Assembly: GCF_010120595.1 (NCBI RefSeq)
Contig: NZ_CP038020.1
Coordinates: 868,001-932,000, forward strand
DNA length: 64,000 bases
Reading direction: 5' to 3'
From: Streptococcus thermophilus
GTDB taxonomy: Bacteria; Bacillota; Bacilli; Lactobacillales; Streptococcaceae
The notes under the pieces were generated by a model, which ran no database searches, was not told the origin of the DNA, and saw nothing but the letters and a program-made list of their open reading frames with translations. Position numbers and translations under genes: made by a program. Below are positions 33,758-46,724 of the stretch, one piece after another; positions within the stretch are counted from its first letter, which is position 1, and each line of letters begins with the position of its first letter.

Positions 33758-34634
33758 AAAAAATCAAGGGCTACTCTTTGGTCTAGCCACCTATATTCAA
33801 TGGGGATTTCTATCCCTTTTTTGGAAGCTTTTAGCAGGTGTTTCGGCTTACAACACCTTCTCGTGGCGGATTGTTTTTACAGTGGTGACTATGCTGATTT
33901 ACGCCCTAGTCGCTAAGCAAAATACACGTTTCAAAAAGGAGCTTGTAGAACTTTGGCAAGATAAGAAAGCCTTGCTTCGTATGCTACTTGCTAGTTTTTT
34001 CATAGCAGCTAACTGGTTGATTTATATCTATGCTGTGGGTCATGGTCAAGCGACGCAGGCTAGCCTGGGCTATTACATTTTGCCTATTGTTTCTATCCTG
34101 TTTGCCCTCATTTTTCTTCGTGAATCATTGAGTAGGACCATGTGGGCAGCAGTAGTATTGGCCTTTATAGGAGTACTGGTTCTTATTGCCAATACAGGAA
34201 AACTTCCCATGGTTTCATTGGGGTTAGCTCTGAGCTTTGGTTTCTATAGTCTAATCAAAAAAGGGGTTAGGATTTCCAGTGACGTAGCCATGCTAGTAGA
34301 AAGTGGCTTGCTACTACCTTTTGTAGCTATCTATCTCGTTTTCTTTTCTCCAGAATCATTTTCTTCCTATTCGAGCATGGAAATGTTTCTCCTAGCCATA
34401 TCCGGTGTGGTGACGGCCGTTCCATTGCTTTGCTTCTCAGAGGCAGTCAAAAGGGCACCGCTTAACCTTATTGGTTTCATCCAGTATCTTAGTCCTACGA
34501 TTCAACTTCTCGTAGCCATCCTCATTTTTGGTGAGACGGTCAGCTTTGGAGAGTTGAAAGGCTTCTTCTTTATCTGGATGGCCATACTAGTCTTTGTAAC
34601 TGGCCAAATAGTAACATTTCGTAGAAGTTCCTGA
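33750..34634 (+). CDS. rarD: RarD-like EamA/DMT-family transporter
   Basis: About 294 residues with ten predicted membrane segments in two EamA repeats ([20 protein letters not shown] at the start; [15 protein letters not shown] in the middle). It matches the RarD subgroup of drug/metabolite exporters; the substrate is unknown, although the link to hom-thrB hints at export of threonine or a related amino acid. TTG 33750 is chosen because AAAGGAGG lies 7 bases upstream; it overlaps the thrB stop by 8 bases. Confidence 0.83.
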   Translation: MTRKNQGLLFGLATYIQWGFLSLFWKLLAGVSAYNTFSWRIVFTVVTMLIYALVAKQNTRFKKELVELWQDKKALLRMLLASFFIAANWLIYIYAVGHGQATQASLGYYILPIVSILFALIFLRESLSRTMWAAVVLAFIGVLVLIANTGKLPMVSLGLALSFGFYSLIKKGVRISSDVAMLVESGLLLPFVAIYLVFFSPESFSSYSSMEMFLLAISGVVTAVPLLCFSEAVKRAPLNLIGFIQYLSPTIQLLVAILIFGETVSFGELKGFFFIWMAILVFVTGQIVTFRRSS

Positions 34635-34654
34635 TAGCTATCGGGAACTTTTTA
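34627..34654 (+). terminator. Terminator overlapping the rarD stop codon
   Basis: GTTCC-GATAG and CTATC-GGAAC form a near-perfect stem around the stop codon, followed by six T residues. Confidence 0.75.
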
Positions 34655-34746
34655 TAATGCCGACCTAAAAATGAGCCAAGTTTATCTGACAATTTTAGAA
34701 CTTTAAGATATAATAGTAGTATTAGATTAAAATAGAGGAGAATTTT

Positions 34747-35364
34747 ATGCGAAAAATGAAAAAGCTAGTGAGGTATCTGCTTCTGCTCGCTATTCCAGTT
34801 GCCATCGCTGCAGCCTTGTTTGTTTTTAACGGCTCAGGTTATCGCTTGTCAGAACAAGATGCTGCAGACATTGCTTACAAAAATGCAGGTGTCAAAACTT
34901 CTGAGATATCTCAATCAACAGTCTCAAAATCACGTTCTGGATTTCATGGAAATTATGAGATTAGTTTCACAACGTCAGACAATCATTTTGAGTATACGAT
35001 TGACGGTCTGTCAGGGTCTATTTTGAAATATAAGAGTGACCATTCAATGTCTAAAGATGTTGACGGTGCTCAAAAAGGTAGAGAGCCTAAAGACGAGACT
35101 CAATCTAGCGAAAGTAAGGACGAGACGGCAGTGTCCAAAGAAACTGCACAAACGATAGCTCTTAATCATGCTGGCCTAGATGAAGGCTCTGTAACAAACT
35201 TGAAAACGGAGTTGAAGACCGAAGGAGACGGTAAAGTCTACAATATCAGTTTTGATTATGCTGCTAGTGGACTACGTTATAAATACGCGGTAAATGCTGA
35301 TTCAGGAGCTATTGTAGTCTATACGACAGAGTATCTCACAGAAGCTACTGCAGCTGCGCAATAG
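34747..35364 (+). CDS. PepSY-domain membrane-anchored protein
   Basis: A 205-residue protein with an N-terminal membrane anchor (about residues 8-27; no lipobox cysteine) and two PepSY-type domains, about 37-98 and 130-195, separated by a Lys/Glu/Ser linker. Each has the pattern (A)xxIAxxxAG followed by YEISF or YNISF and DGxxG or DSGAI. PepSY domains are linked to protease inhibition or sensing at the cell surface. The gene has its own promoter-like region (TATAAT near 34,708) and GAGGAG. Confidence 0.75.
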   Translation: MRKMKKLVRYLLLLAIPVAIAAALFVFNGSGYRLSEQDAADIAYKNAGVKTSEISQSTVSKSRSGFHGNYEISFTTSDNHFEYTIDGLSGSILKYKSDHSMSKDVDGAQKGREPKDETQSSESKDETAVSKETAQTIALNHAGLDEGSVTNLKTELKTEGDGKVYNISFDYAASGLRYKYAVNADSGAIVVYTTEYLTEATAAAQ

Positions 35365-35498
35365 ATCCGTAGATAGTGGGAAAGTTCTCCTTATTTATTA
35401 AGGAGAAGCCTTGCAATTTCTCTGAAATGTTGTAAACTTAAAGTGAAAACGATAACAGCAATTTTAGAGAGTACCATAGAATAAAGGAAAATTTGACT

Positions 35499-35702
35499 AT
35501 GAAAGAATTCCAAGCATTTAAAGATACGCTTAGCAATAAGACTCTCAAAGACATTTACGAAGAAAGTAAATTGGAAGTCCAAAATGAAACAACCGAAGGT
35601 ACGGAAGCCTTCTCAGTTGCCTTGGCAACCCAAATGGCTATAAATCTACTTGAAAGCTATGAAAAATGGCTCAAAGAAGAAAGAGCTAAGGAAGAAAATT
35701 AA
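35499..35702 (+). CDS. Small acidic hypothetical protein
   Basis: A 67-residue helical acidic protein of unknown family, with no signal peptide or membrane segment. ATG 35499 is preferred to an in-frame TTG at 35493 because AAAGGA lies 10 bases before the ATG. It stands alone between the PepSY gene and the T-box leader. Its low-complexity C-terminus (KWLKEERAKEEN) resembles many short conserved streptococcal proteins, but no function can be assigned. Confidence 0.6.
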   Translation: MKEFQAFKDTLSNKTLKDIYEESKLEVQNETTEGTEAFSVALATQMAINLLESYEKWLKEERAKEEN

Positions 35703-35734
35703 GATGAGATCCTTATCGACAGACAGGACTTTTC

Positions 35735-35769
35735 TAATGAGAATATAATTTTTATAATGAGAATATAAT
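35735..35769. repeat. Two direct 15-bp repeats
   Basis: TAATGAGAATATAAT occurs at 35735-35749 and again at 35755-35769, a 20-bp period. Each copy contains TATAAT. They lie in the gap before the T-box promoter. Confidence 0.6.
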
Positions 35770-35844
35770 GAGGAAATGGATTCATCTTTTAAGGTAAAAT
35801 CGGTAGTCTAACTTATTTGCAAATTCAGGTCCCCACAATTTCAT

Positions 35845-35873
35845 TTGTCTTGAGATTAAAAATGTGATAGAAT
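35845..35873 (+). promoter_or_regulatory. Promoter of T-box operon
   Basis: TTGTCT (35845-35850), a 17-bp spacer and TAGAAT (35868-35873) begin the leader that carries the T-box. Confidence 0.65.
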
Positions 35874-35874
35874 G

Positions 35875-36063
35875 AGACTATTCAGAGGTGCTTTGAAGCC
35901 CATTTGTCACAGGAAGCGGTGGTACTGAGAAATCCGCACAAATGTCAAAGCTGGTTGCTGATGGTCAAATTGAATAAAGAGAGCTGTGAGTGGTTGCCAC
36001 TCAAAACTGGGTGGTACCGCGGATACATATTCGTCCCTGTCATGTTTATGGCAGGGATTTTTT
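35875..36063 (+). promoter_or_regulatory. T-box leader, probably valine-responsive
   Basis: The T-box AACTGGGTGGTACCGCGG is at 36005-36022, followed by a strong terminator: CCCTGTCA and TGGCAGGGA (36035-36058) with a T-run. A GTC codon at 35906-35908 is a possible specifier, and valS is the nearest synthetase gene downstream, so valine is the best guess. The first gene after the leader is a flavin reductase, not valS. Confidence 0.75.
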
Positions 36064-36165
36064 ATAGCTTTTAAAGAACCAAGACCGAAGGTCGCAGGTG
36101 AATTTAAAGATATTGGTGCAGACGGAGCGAAAGCGAGGTCAACATTGCTATCAAAGGAGGGTGTC

Positions 36166-36756
36166 ATGAAGCAATCTTTTGAGACTAGTAAATTGTATTA
36201 TGGTTTTCCTATTTTTATCTTGGGTTATCAGGATCAGACCTATGGTTATAATGTGACGACCTGTAGTTCTTCCTACAGTTTAGGAGATTGGCTTGTCTTC
36301 GGGGTAGGTAGCAAGGAAAATGCAGCAGACCAGATTAAACATTATCAGAAGTTCACTGTGAATATTCCTGATGAAAGTTTCATGCTTCAGATGGAGCAGG
36401 CTGGATTTATTAGTCACCGTGAAAAGATTGCTGAACTCTGCTTAGATTTCCGACCTTCTAAACTGACACAAGCACCTATCTTGGATGCCTGCCCAGTCGT
36501 TCTGGATTGTATGGTCGACAGAATTATTGAGGAAGATGGTACCTGCCATATCTTTGCTAAGATTTTAGATCGCCTTGCTGATTCTGATTTGCTAGATGGC
36601 AGGGGCTCTTTTAAAAATGACCGCTTTGCACCGACTTACTTTATGGGTAATGGTCATAAGCGTGTCTATCGCTATCTGGATAACCGAGTTGAACCCATGG
36701 GAAGCTTCATCAAGAAAGCGAGGAAGAAAGATGACAAGAGCAGTATTACCACCTGA
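36166..36756 (+). CDS. Flavin reductase-like (DIM6/NTAB) FMN-binding protein
   Basis: A 196-residue protein of the flavin reductase-like split-barrel family. The core FILGYQDQTYGYNVTTCSSSYSL and SKENAADQIKHYQKFTVNIP fit the FMN-binding region; the C-terminal tail is basic. The natural partner oxidase is not visible. It has a strong AAAGGAGG and is the first gene behind the T-box terminator, so it may be induced with valS on valine limitation. The physiological substrate is unknown. Confidence 0.78.
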   Translation: MKQSFETSKLYYGFPIFILGYQDQTYGYNVTTCSSSYSLGDWLVFGVGSKENAADQIKHYQKFTVNIPDESFMLQMEQAGFISHREKIAELCLDFRPSKLTQAPILDACPVVLDCMVDRIIEEDGTCHIFAKILDRLADSDLLDGRGSFKNDRFAPTYFMGNGHKRVYRYLDNRVEPMGSFIKKARKKDDKSSITT

Positions 36757-36760
36757 TTGA

Positions 36761-37301
36761 ATTGAGACGGAGCGTCTCGTTTTACGAGTCCGCAAAGTGG
36801 CAGATGCTGCGGATATCTATGCTATGCTAGTTTGCCAGAAGTCCCCTATCCAGCAGGATTTCAGCCTGTCCATACCTTGGAAGATGAGATTTATTATCTA
36901 GAGCATATCCTTCCTGAGCGTAATCGAAAAGACAATCTCTTAGCAGACTATGGCATTGTGGTTAAAGGGATCTATACAGTTATTGGCTCTGTTGATTTCA
37001 ATCATCGCCACGACGATGATGTGCTGGAGATTGGCTATACTTTGCATCCAGACTATTGGGGGCAAGGTTATGTACCAGAAGCCGTGCGTGCTTTGATTGA
37101 CCTAACTTTTAAGGAGTTGGGCCTTCATAAGATTGAACTGGCCTGTTTGGGGACAATGTCCAAAGTCAACGAGTCGCAGAGAAGCTTGGTTTCACCCATG
37201 AAGCTTGCATAAGGGATCGCAAAGATGCCCAGGGCAACCGTTGTGACAGTCTGATATATGGATTGCTGAAGAGTGAATGGGAAGTCCAAGACCAACATTA
37301 A
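36761..37301 (+). pseudogene. GNAT acetyltransferase pseudogene (RimJ-like)
   Basis: Three reading frames together reconstruct a GNAT protein. ETERLVLRVRKVADAADIY is in one frame without a start codon. A shift near 36,820 leads to LPEVPYPAGF through IGYTLHPDYWGQGYVPEAVRAL and ELGLHKIELAC. A second shift near 37,175 leads to EKLGFTHEACIRDRKDAQ and a TAA at 37299-37301. The acetyl-CoA loop (YWGQGYVPEA) is preserved, but the gene cannot make a full protein. It fills the space between the flavin reductase gene and valS. Confidence 0.85.
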
Positions 37302-37330
37302 AAATAGAAATAACTAGAAAGGACACACAC

Positions 37331-39982
37331 ATGTCTAAAGAACTTTCACCTAAATACAATCCAGCTGAGGTTGAGGCTGGTCGTTACCAAAAATGGCTTG
37401 ATGAAGATGTTTTCAAGCCTTCAGGCGATAAAAAGGCTAAGCCTTATTCCATCGTCATTCCACCACCAAACGTAACCGGAAAACTTCACTTGGGTCACGC
37501 TTGGGATACAACTTTGCAGGATATCATTATCCGTCAAAAACGTATGCAAGGTTTTGACACGCTTTGGCTTCCTGGTATGGACCACGCTGGAATTGCCACT
37601 CAAGCTAAGGTTGAAGCTCGTTTGGCCGAAAGTGGCATTTCTCGATATGACCTTGGTCGTGAAAAATTCCTTGATAAAGTCTGGGAGTGGAAAGACGAGT
37701 ATGCGGCAACTATCAAGGAACAATGGGGTAAGATGGGCCTCTCTGTAGACTACTCTCGTGAGCGTTTCACCCTTGACGAGGGGTTATCAAAAGCCGTTCG
37801 CAAGGTCTTTGTAGAGCTTTACAAAAAAGGTTGGATTTACCGTGGTGAGTTTATCATCAACTGGGATCCAAAAGCCCGCACAGCCCTTTCTGATATTGAG
37901 GTCATTCACAAGGATGTGGAAGGTGCCTTCTACCACATGAACTACATGTTAGAAGACGGTTCACGTGCCCTGGAAGTGGCAACAACTCGTCCTGAAACCA
38001 TGTTTGGGGATACTGCCGTAGCCGTTAACCCAAATGATGATCGTTATAAAGACTTGATTGGTAAAAATGTTATCTTGCCAATTTTGAACAAGCCAATCCC
38101 AATCGTTGGCGATGAACACGCAGACCCTGAATTTGGTACTGGCGTGGTTAAAATCACTCCTGCTCATGACCCTAACGACTTCTTAGTTGGTCAACGCCAT
38201 AACTTGCCACAAGTCAATGTCATGAATGATGATGGCACCATGAATGAATTGGCTGGCGAATTCAACGGTATGGACCGCTTTGAAGCACGTAAGGCCGTTG
38301 TTAAGAAATTGGAAGAAATCGGTGCCCTTGTCGAAATCGAAAAGATGACTCACTCAGTTGGTCACTCAGAACGTACAGGTGTGCCTGTTGAACCACGCTT
38401 GTCTACACAATGGTTCGTTAAGATGGACCAACTGGCTAAAAATGCCATCGCTAACCAAGACACAGACGATAAGGTTAATTTCTATCCACCTCGTTTCAAT
38501 GATACCTTCCTTCAATGGATGGAAAATGTCCACGACTGGGTTATCTCTCGTCAGCTTTGGTGGGGTCACCAAATCCCTGCTTGGTATAATGCTGAAGGTG
38601 AAATATACGTTGGCGAAGAAGCACCAGAAGGTGACGGCTGGAAACAAGACGAAGATGTCTTGGATACTTGGTTCAGTTCTGCCCTCTGGCCATTCTCAAC
38701 TATGGGCTGGCCTGATGTCGACTCAGAAGACTTCAAACGTTACTTCCCAACCTCAACACTTGTCACTGGTTATGACATCATCTTCTTCTGGGTGTCTCGT
38801 ATGATCTTTCAATCATTGGAATTCACAGGTCGCCAACCATTTAAGAATGTCCTTATCCACGGTCTTATCCGTGACGAGCAAGGACGTAAGATGTCTAAGT
38901 CCCTTGGTAACGGTATTGACCCAATGGATGTTATCGAAAAATACGGTGCTGATGCCCTTCGTTGGTTCCTTTCAAACGGTTCTGCACCTGGTCAAGACGT
39001 GCGCTTCTCCTACGAGAAAATGGATGCTTCTTGGAACTTCATTAACAAGATTTGGAACATCTCTCGTTACATCCTTATGAACAATGAAGGGTTGACCTTG
39101 GATGTGGCGCGTGAAAATGTAGCTAAAGTGGCTGCTGGTCAAGCAGGTAATGTCACAGACCGTTGGATTCTCCACAATCTCAACGAAACTATCGGAAAAG
39201 TTACTGAAAACTTTGACAAGTTTGAATTCGGTGTGGCTGGACACATCCTTTACAACTTTATCTGGGATGAGTTTGCGGACTGGTATGTTGAGTTGACTAA
39301 GGAAGTGCTTTACAGCGATAACGAGGACGAGAAAGTCATCACTCGTTCTGTCCTACTTTACACTTTGGACCAAATCTTGCGTCTCCTTCACCCAATCATG
39401 CCATTCGTGACAGAGGAAATCTTTGGTCAAATCTCAGAAGGCTCTATCGTCACAGCTGAATACCCAGTGGTTCGTCCAGAATTTGAAAATGAAGAAGCGG
39501 CAGCTGGCGTTGAGGCCCTTAAAGACGTGATTGGATCAGTTCGTAACTCACGTGCAGAAGTTAACGTAGCGCCAAGCAAGCCGATCACCATCTTGATTAA
39601 GACTAGCGACAGCAAGCTCGATGCCTTCTTTAATGACAACATCAATTACATCAAACGCTTCACAAATCCAGAACACTTGGAAATTGCAGCAGATGTCGAA
39701 GTACCTGACTTGGTTATGTCAAGCATCATCACAGGCGCAGAAATTTACTTGCCACTCGCAGACCTTCTCAACGTCGAAGAAGAGTTGGCTCGTCTTGAAA
39801 AAGAATTGGCCAAATGGCAAAAAGAACTTGACATGGTTGGTAAGAAACTCTCTAACGAGCGCTTCGTAGCCAATGCCAAACCAGAAGTCGTCCAAAAAGA
39901 ACGCGACAAACAAAAAGATTACCAAGCTAAATACGATGCGATAGTAGTGCGTATTGATGAGATGAAGAAATTGGTGAAATAG
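37331..39982 (+). CDS. valS: Valyl-tRNA synthetase
   Basis: An 883-residue class Ia synthetase with the HIGH-type motif [14 protein letters not shown], the zinc-free editing domain ([16 protein letters not shown]), KMSKSLGNG as the KMSKS loop and a C-terminal coiled coil ([15 protein letters not shown]). ATG 37331 is chosen because AAAGGA precedes it and the protein then starts [11 protein letters not shown]; the frame extends upstream into the dead acetyltransferase gene. It charges tRNA-Val. Control may come from the T-box 1.3 kb upstream. Confidence 0.98.
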   Translation: MSKELSPKYNPAEVEAGRYQKWLDEDVFKPSGDKKAKPYSIVIPPPNVTGKLHLGHAWDTTLQDIIIRQKRMQGFDTLWLPGMDHAGIATQAKVEARLAESGISRYDLGREKFLDKVWEWKDEYAATIKEQWGKMGLSVDYSRERFTLDEGLSKAVRKVFVELYKKGWIYRGEFIINWDPKARTALSDIEVIHKDVEGAFYHMNYMLEDGSRALEVATTRPETMFGDTAVAVNPNDDRYKDLIGKNVILPILNKPIPIVGDEHADPEFGTGVVKITPAHDPNDFLVGQRHNLPQVNVMNDDGTMNELAGEFNGMDRFEARKAVVKKLEEIGALVEIEKMTHSVGHSERTGVPVEPRLSTQWFVKMDQLAKNAIANQDTDDKVNFYPPRFNDTFLQWMENVHDWVISRQLWWGHQIPAWYNAEGEIYVGEEAPEGDGWKQDEDVLDTWFSSALWPFSTMGWPDVDSEDFKRYFPTSTLVTGYDIIFFWVSRMIFQSLEFTGRQPFKNVLIHGLIRDEQGRKMSKSLGNGIDPMDVIEKYGADALRWFLSNGSAPGQDVRFSYEKMDASWNFINKIWNISRYILMNNEGLTLDVARENVAKVAAGQAGNVTDRWILHNLNETIGKVTENFDKFEFGVAGHILYNFIWDEFADWYVELTKEVLYSDNEDEKVITRSVLLYTLDQILRLLHPIMPFVTEEIFGQISEGSIVTAEYPVVRPEFENEEAAAGVEALKDVIGSVRNSRAEVNVAPSKPITILIKTSDSKLDAFFNDNINYIKRFTNPEHLEIAADVEVPDLVMSSIITGAEIYLPLADLLNVEEELARLEKELAKWQKELDMVGKKLSNERFVANAKPEVVQKERDKQKDYQAKYDAIVVRIDEMKKLVK

Positions 39983-39988
39983 AACAAA

Positions 39989-40016
39989 GAGACACGGTGA
40001 AATGCCGTGTCTTTTA
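39989..40016 (+). terminator. valS terminator
   Basis: GACACGG (39991-39997) and CCGTGTC (40005-40011) form a stem with a seven-base loop, followed by TTTT. Confidence 0.8.
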
Positions 40017-40094
40017 TTGAAAGTAAACGCTTATACAAAAAGAATGAAAATGTTAGGCAAAGTCAGTGAAAATGTCCAAAAAACCGTCAATTCG

Positions 40095-40123
40095 TTGACT
40101 TTCGTGGAAAATAGGACTAAAAT
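40095..40123 (+). promoter_or_regulatory. ATP synthase operon promoter
   Basis: TTGACT (40095-40100), a 17-bp spacer and TAAAAT (40118-40123) precede atpE by 36 bp. No other strong promoter is evident inside the operon. Confidence 0.72.
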
Positions 40124-40158
40124 AGCTTGGTAAAAATAATTAAAAGGAGAATTCTACT

Positions 40159-40356
40159 ATGAATTTAACTATCTTAGCCCTCGGTTTGGCCGTTATGGGT
40201 GTATCTATTGGTGAGGGTATCCTCGTTGCCAATATCGCTAAGGCTGCAGCTCGCCAACCTGAGATGTTTAGTAAACTTCAAACATTGATGTTTACTGGTG
40301 TTGCCTTCATCGAAGGTACTTTCTTCGTATTGTTTGCCCTTAGCTACATTGTCTAA
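40159..40356 (+). CDS. atpE: F1Fo ATP synthase subunit c
   Basis: A 65-residue proteolipid with two membrane helices joined by the polar loop ARQPEM. The ion-binding carboxylate is E52 in FIEGTFF. It forms the rotor ring. As in other streptococci, atpE comes first, before atpB. The Shine-Dalgarno is AAGGAG. In fermenting streptococci the complex mainly exports protons at the cost of ATP. Confidence 0.96.
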   Translation: MNLTILALGLAVMGVSIGEGILVANIAKAAARQPEMFSKLQTLMFTGVAFIEGTFFVLFALSYIV

Positions 40357-40390
40357 TAGACAAATAAAAAAGATGGAGGAGGGATGAGCA

Positions 40391-41098
40391 GTGGAAACTA
40401 CAAGTAATCCAACCGTCTCATTATTTGGGATTGATTTTGACTTGACGATCCTTGCCATGTCTCTCTTGACAGTAATTATCGTTTTTGGAGTGGTTTTTTG
40501 GTCAAGTCGTGATATGACCATTAAACCAAAGGGAAAACAAAATGTACTCGAGTTCATCTATGAATTTGTGAACAACACCATTTCTCAAAGTCTTGGAAAA
40601 TTCACAAAAAATTATAGTTTGCTCTTGTTTGTAATTTTCACCTTTGTGTTTACAGCAAACAACTTAGGTTTGCTTGTATCTGTTAAAAGTGAGCATTACA
40701 ATTTTTGGTCTTCTCCAACATCGAATTTCGGTGTCACTATCACTCTTTCTTTGATTATTACCCTCGTTAGTCATATTGAGGGGATTCGTAAAAAAGGGTT
40801 TAAAGGCTATCTCAAAGGTTACCTTTCACCATACCCAGCTATGCTCCCAATGAACATTTTGGAACAATTTACCAACCTTGCATCATTGGCCTTGCGTTTG
40901 TTTGGTAACATTTATTCTGGTGAGGTACTAATTGACTTGATTCTTCAATTAGTGAAATGGTCTGTTTTTGCAGCACCTATATCCTTTGCTTTGAACCTTG
41001 TCTGGGTTGCCTTTTCAGCTTTTATTGGGTTCATTCAAGCCTATGTCTTTATTATCCTAAGCTCTAACTACATTGGTGATAAAGTCAACGAAGAATAA
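40391..41098 (+). CDS. atpB: F1Fo ATP synthase subunit a
   Basis: A 235-residue membrane subunit that carries the proton half-channels. Five to six membrane helices are present and the conserved arginine is in SLALRLFGNIYSGEV. The start is GTG 40391 after GGAGGAGG; an ATG at 40384 is in another frame. It lies between atpE and atpF. Confidence 0.95.
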   Translation: METTSNPTVSLFGIDFDLTILAMSLLTVIIVFGVVFWSSRDMTIKPKGKQNVLEFIYEFVNNTISQSLGKFTKNYSLLLFVIFTFVFTANNLGLLVSVKSEHYNFWSSPTSNFGVTITLSLIITLVSHIEGIRKKGFKGYLKGYLSPYPAMLPMNILEQFTNLASLALRLFGNIYSGEVLIDLILQLVKWSVFAAPISFALNLVWVAFSAFIGFIQAYVFIILSSNYIGDKVNEE

Positions 41099-41118
41099 TT
41101 AAGAAAGGGAGAAATGAA

Positions 41119-41616
41119 ATGTCATTACTGATTAATAGTACGACACTTGGTAATATCATTATTACGCTCGGCTCAGTTTTTCTCTTGTATTACCTCATTC
41201 GTAAATTCGCATGGGATCAAATTACAGGAATCTTTGTCGCTCGTGAAAAGAAAATTGCCACAGATATTGATAGTGCTGAAAAAGCTCGTCAAGAAGCAGA
41301 AATCTTGGTACAAAAACGTCAAGATGAGTTAGCTGCCGCTCGCACAGAAGCAACTCAGATTATTGATGAGGCCAAGAAAACTGGTAAAACTAAAGAGTTA
41401 AAAATCATTGCAGAAGCATATGATGAAGCTAAACGCTTGAAAGAGAAAGCAAATCAAGATATCGCCCAAAGCTGGTTGGAAGCACTTGCTGGCGTTAAAG
41501 GTGAGGTTGCTGACTTGACTGTCCTTTTGGCAGAAAAAGTCATGAAACAAAACCTTGATGCAAAAGCGCAATCTGACTTGATTGATAGCTATCTTGATCA
41601 ATTAGGAGATGCTTAA
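41119..41616 (+). CDS. atpF: F1Fo ATP synthase subunit b
   Basis: A 165-residue stator subunit with an N-terminal membrane helix ([19 protein letters not shown]) and a long charged coiled coil that reaches the F1 head. AAGGGAG precedes the ATG. The stop codon overlaps the start of atpH (TAATG), so the stator subunits are coupled. Confidence 0.95.
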   Translation: MSLLINSTTLGNIIITLGSVFLLYYLIRKFAWDQITGIFVAREKKIATDIDSAEKARQEAEILVQKRQDELAAARTEATQIIDEAKKTGKTKELKIIAEAYDEAKRLKEKANQDIAQSWLEALAGVKGEVADLTVLLAEKVMKQNLDAKAQSDLIDSYLDQLGDA

Positions 41617-42152
41617 TGGATAAGAAAACACAAGCTCTTGTTGGGCAGTATGCCAGAAGTCTGGTAGAAGTCGCTTTTGAACAAGACGCCGTGTCAACAA
41701 TCCAAGAAGAAGTAAGGCAAATCCTAACAGTTTTTGCTGAAACAAATCTAAAAACCTTCTTGTCTCAAGTAAATGTGACAAGCGAGGCTAAGAAAGAAAG
41801 TTTAAGTTTCTTTCAAGAGTCTTGTTCAGTATACATGAACAATTTTCTTGAGGTAATTTCACTCAATGACCGAGCTAACATTCTTTATGAAGTCTTGAAA
41901 TTGGTCCTTGAGCTCTTTGATCAAGAAGACAACACTTACGATGTCACTGTGACATCAGCAAGTCCCTTGTCTGAAGAACAAAAAACTAGACTTTTGACGA
42001 TAGTTTCACAAAAATTTGAGATTAAGACACGTCGTTTAGTAGAAAAAATTGATGAGGAACTCATTGGAGGATTCGTCATCAAAGCAAAGAATAAGTTTGT
42101 TGACACGTCAATTCGTAGTCAATTACAAGCATTTAAAATGAATTTGAAATAG
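41616..42152 (+). CDS. atpH: F1Fo ATP synthase subunit delta
   Basis: A 178-residue subunit that joins the b stalk to the F1 head. The N-terminal [20 protein letters not shown] and the C-terminal [16 protein letters not shown] are family motifs. The ATG overlaps the atpF stop codon. Confidence 0.95.
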   Translation: MDKKTQALVGQYARSLVEVAFEQDAVSTIQEEVRQILTVFAETNLKTFLSQVNVTSEAKKESLSFFQESCSVYMNNFLEVISLNDRANILYEVLKLVLELFDQEDNTYDVTVTSASPLSEEQKTRLLTIVSQKFEIKTRRLVEKIDEELIGGFVIKAKNKFVDTSIRSQLQAFKMNLK

Positions 42153-42164
42153 AAAGTGGTGTGA

Positions 42165-43673
<1,509 letters not shown>

Positions 43674-43691
43674 AGATAGGGAGGACAGCAT

Positions 43692-44570
43692 ATGGCAGGC
43701 TCTCTAAGAGAAATCAAAACAAAAATTGCTTCAATTAAGCAAACGAGTCATATTACAGGAGCCATGCAAATGGTTTCTGCTTCTAAATTGACACGTTCTG
43801 AGCAAGCTACTAAAGATTTTCAAATCTATGCCTCAAAAATTAGACAGATCACAACAGATCTTCTACATTCAGAATTGGTTAACGGTTTTTCAAATCCGAT
43901 GTTGGATGCACGTCCAGTTCGTAAGTCAGGGTATATTGTCATTACTTCAGATAAGGGATTAGTTGGAGGATATAATTCAACCATTCTTAAAGCTGTCTTG
44001 GATATGATTAAACGTGACCATGATTCTGAAGATGAATATGCTATCATCTCTATTGGTGGAACAGGTTCAGATTTCTTCAAAGCTCGTAACATGAATGTTG
44101 CTTTTGAACTTCGTGGCCTTGAAGATCAACCTAGTTTCGATCAAGTCGGGAAAATCATTTCTAAAGCTGTAGGAATGTATCAAAATGAGCTTTTTGATGA
44201 ACTTTATGTGTGTTACAATCATCATATTAATAGTTTGTCTCGTGAAGTTCGTGTTGAAAAAATGCTTCCAATTGCTGATTTTGATCCTAATGAATCTGAA
44301 GGCCATGTATTGACCAAGTTTGAATTGGAACCAGATCGTGATACTATTTTGGATCAACTCTTGCCACAATATGCTGAGAGTCTTATCTACGGTGCTATCG
44401 TAGATGCCAAAACAGCTGAGCATGCTGCTGGTATGACCGCAATGCAGACTGCCACTGATAATGCTAAGAAAATAATTAACGATTTAACAATTCAATACAA
44501 CCGTGCACGTCAAGCAGCCATTACTCAGGAAATCACTGAGATTGTTGGCGGTGCTAGTGCACTTGAATAG
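43692..44570 (+). CDS. atpG: F1Fo ATP synthase subunit gamma
   Basis: A 292-residue central shaft subunit. The N-terminal [27 protein letters not shown] segment and the C-terminal [28 protein letters not shown] region form the coiled-coil axle. It overlaps neither neighbour; a GGGAGGA Shine-Dalgarno lies before the ATG. A 76-bp gap follows before atpD. Confidence 0.96.
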   Translation: MAGSLREIKTKIASIKQTSHITGAMQMVSASKLTRSEQATKDFQIYASKIRQITTDLLHSELVNGFSNPMLDARPVRKSGYIVITSDKGLVGGYNSTILKAVLDMIKRDHDSEDEYAIISIGGTGSDFFKARNMNVAFELRGLEDQPSFDQVGKIISKAVGMYQNELFDELYVCYNHHINSLSREVRVEKMLPIADFDPNESEGHVLTKFELEPDRDTILDQLLPQYAESLIYGAIVDAKTAEHAAGMTAMQTATDNAKKIINDLTIQYNRARQAAITQEITEIVGGASALE

Positions 44571-44592
44571 CTAGAGATTTGTCTTGATTTGA

Positions 44593-46053
<1,461 letters not shown>

Positions 46054-46056
46054 TGA

Positions 46057-46488
<432 letters not shown>

Positions 46489-46517
46489 AAAAACGGGACC
46501 TAAGTCTCGTTTTTTTA
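46489..46517 (+). terminator. atp operon terminator
   Basis: AACGGGAC and GTCTCGTT pair with one G-U type mismatch around a CTAA loop, followed by seven T residues. Confidence 0.88.
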
Positions 46518-46640
46518 TTTATCCTTAAAGAAAATATGAGAACTAGCAATATTACCACAGAAAGCTAGTTTACAAATTAATTTGAGTATAAAAGATTAAA
46601 TAAAAGTTTTAAAGATTAAAACGGTTAATTTAGATTTTAC

Positions 46641-46669
46641 TTTAGTTTAAGATATCAAAGTGTTATAAT
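46641..46669 (+). promoter_or_regulatory. Probable ftsW promoter
   Basis: TTTAGT (46641-46646), a 17-bp spacer and TATAAT (46664-46669) lie 56 bp before the first ATG of ftsW. Confidence 0.5.
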
Positions 46670-46724
46670 ATAAGCTGTTAGCTTTATGTTTTTTTATGAA
46701 ATGTAGGGTAACATAATAGAAAGT

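Noticed and set aside
35386..35406. Terminator after the PepSY gene (TCTCCTTA/TAAGGAGA hairpin)
   Set aside because: The stem is perfect but there is no T-run in either direction, so it was not listed as a terminator; it may still be an RNA-stabilising hairpin.
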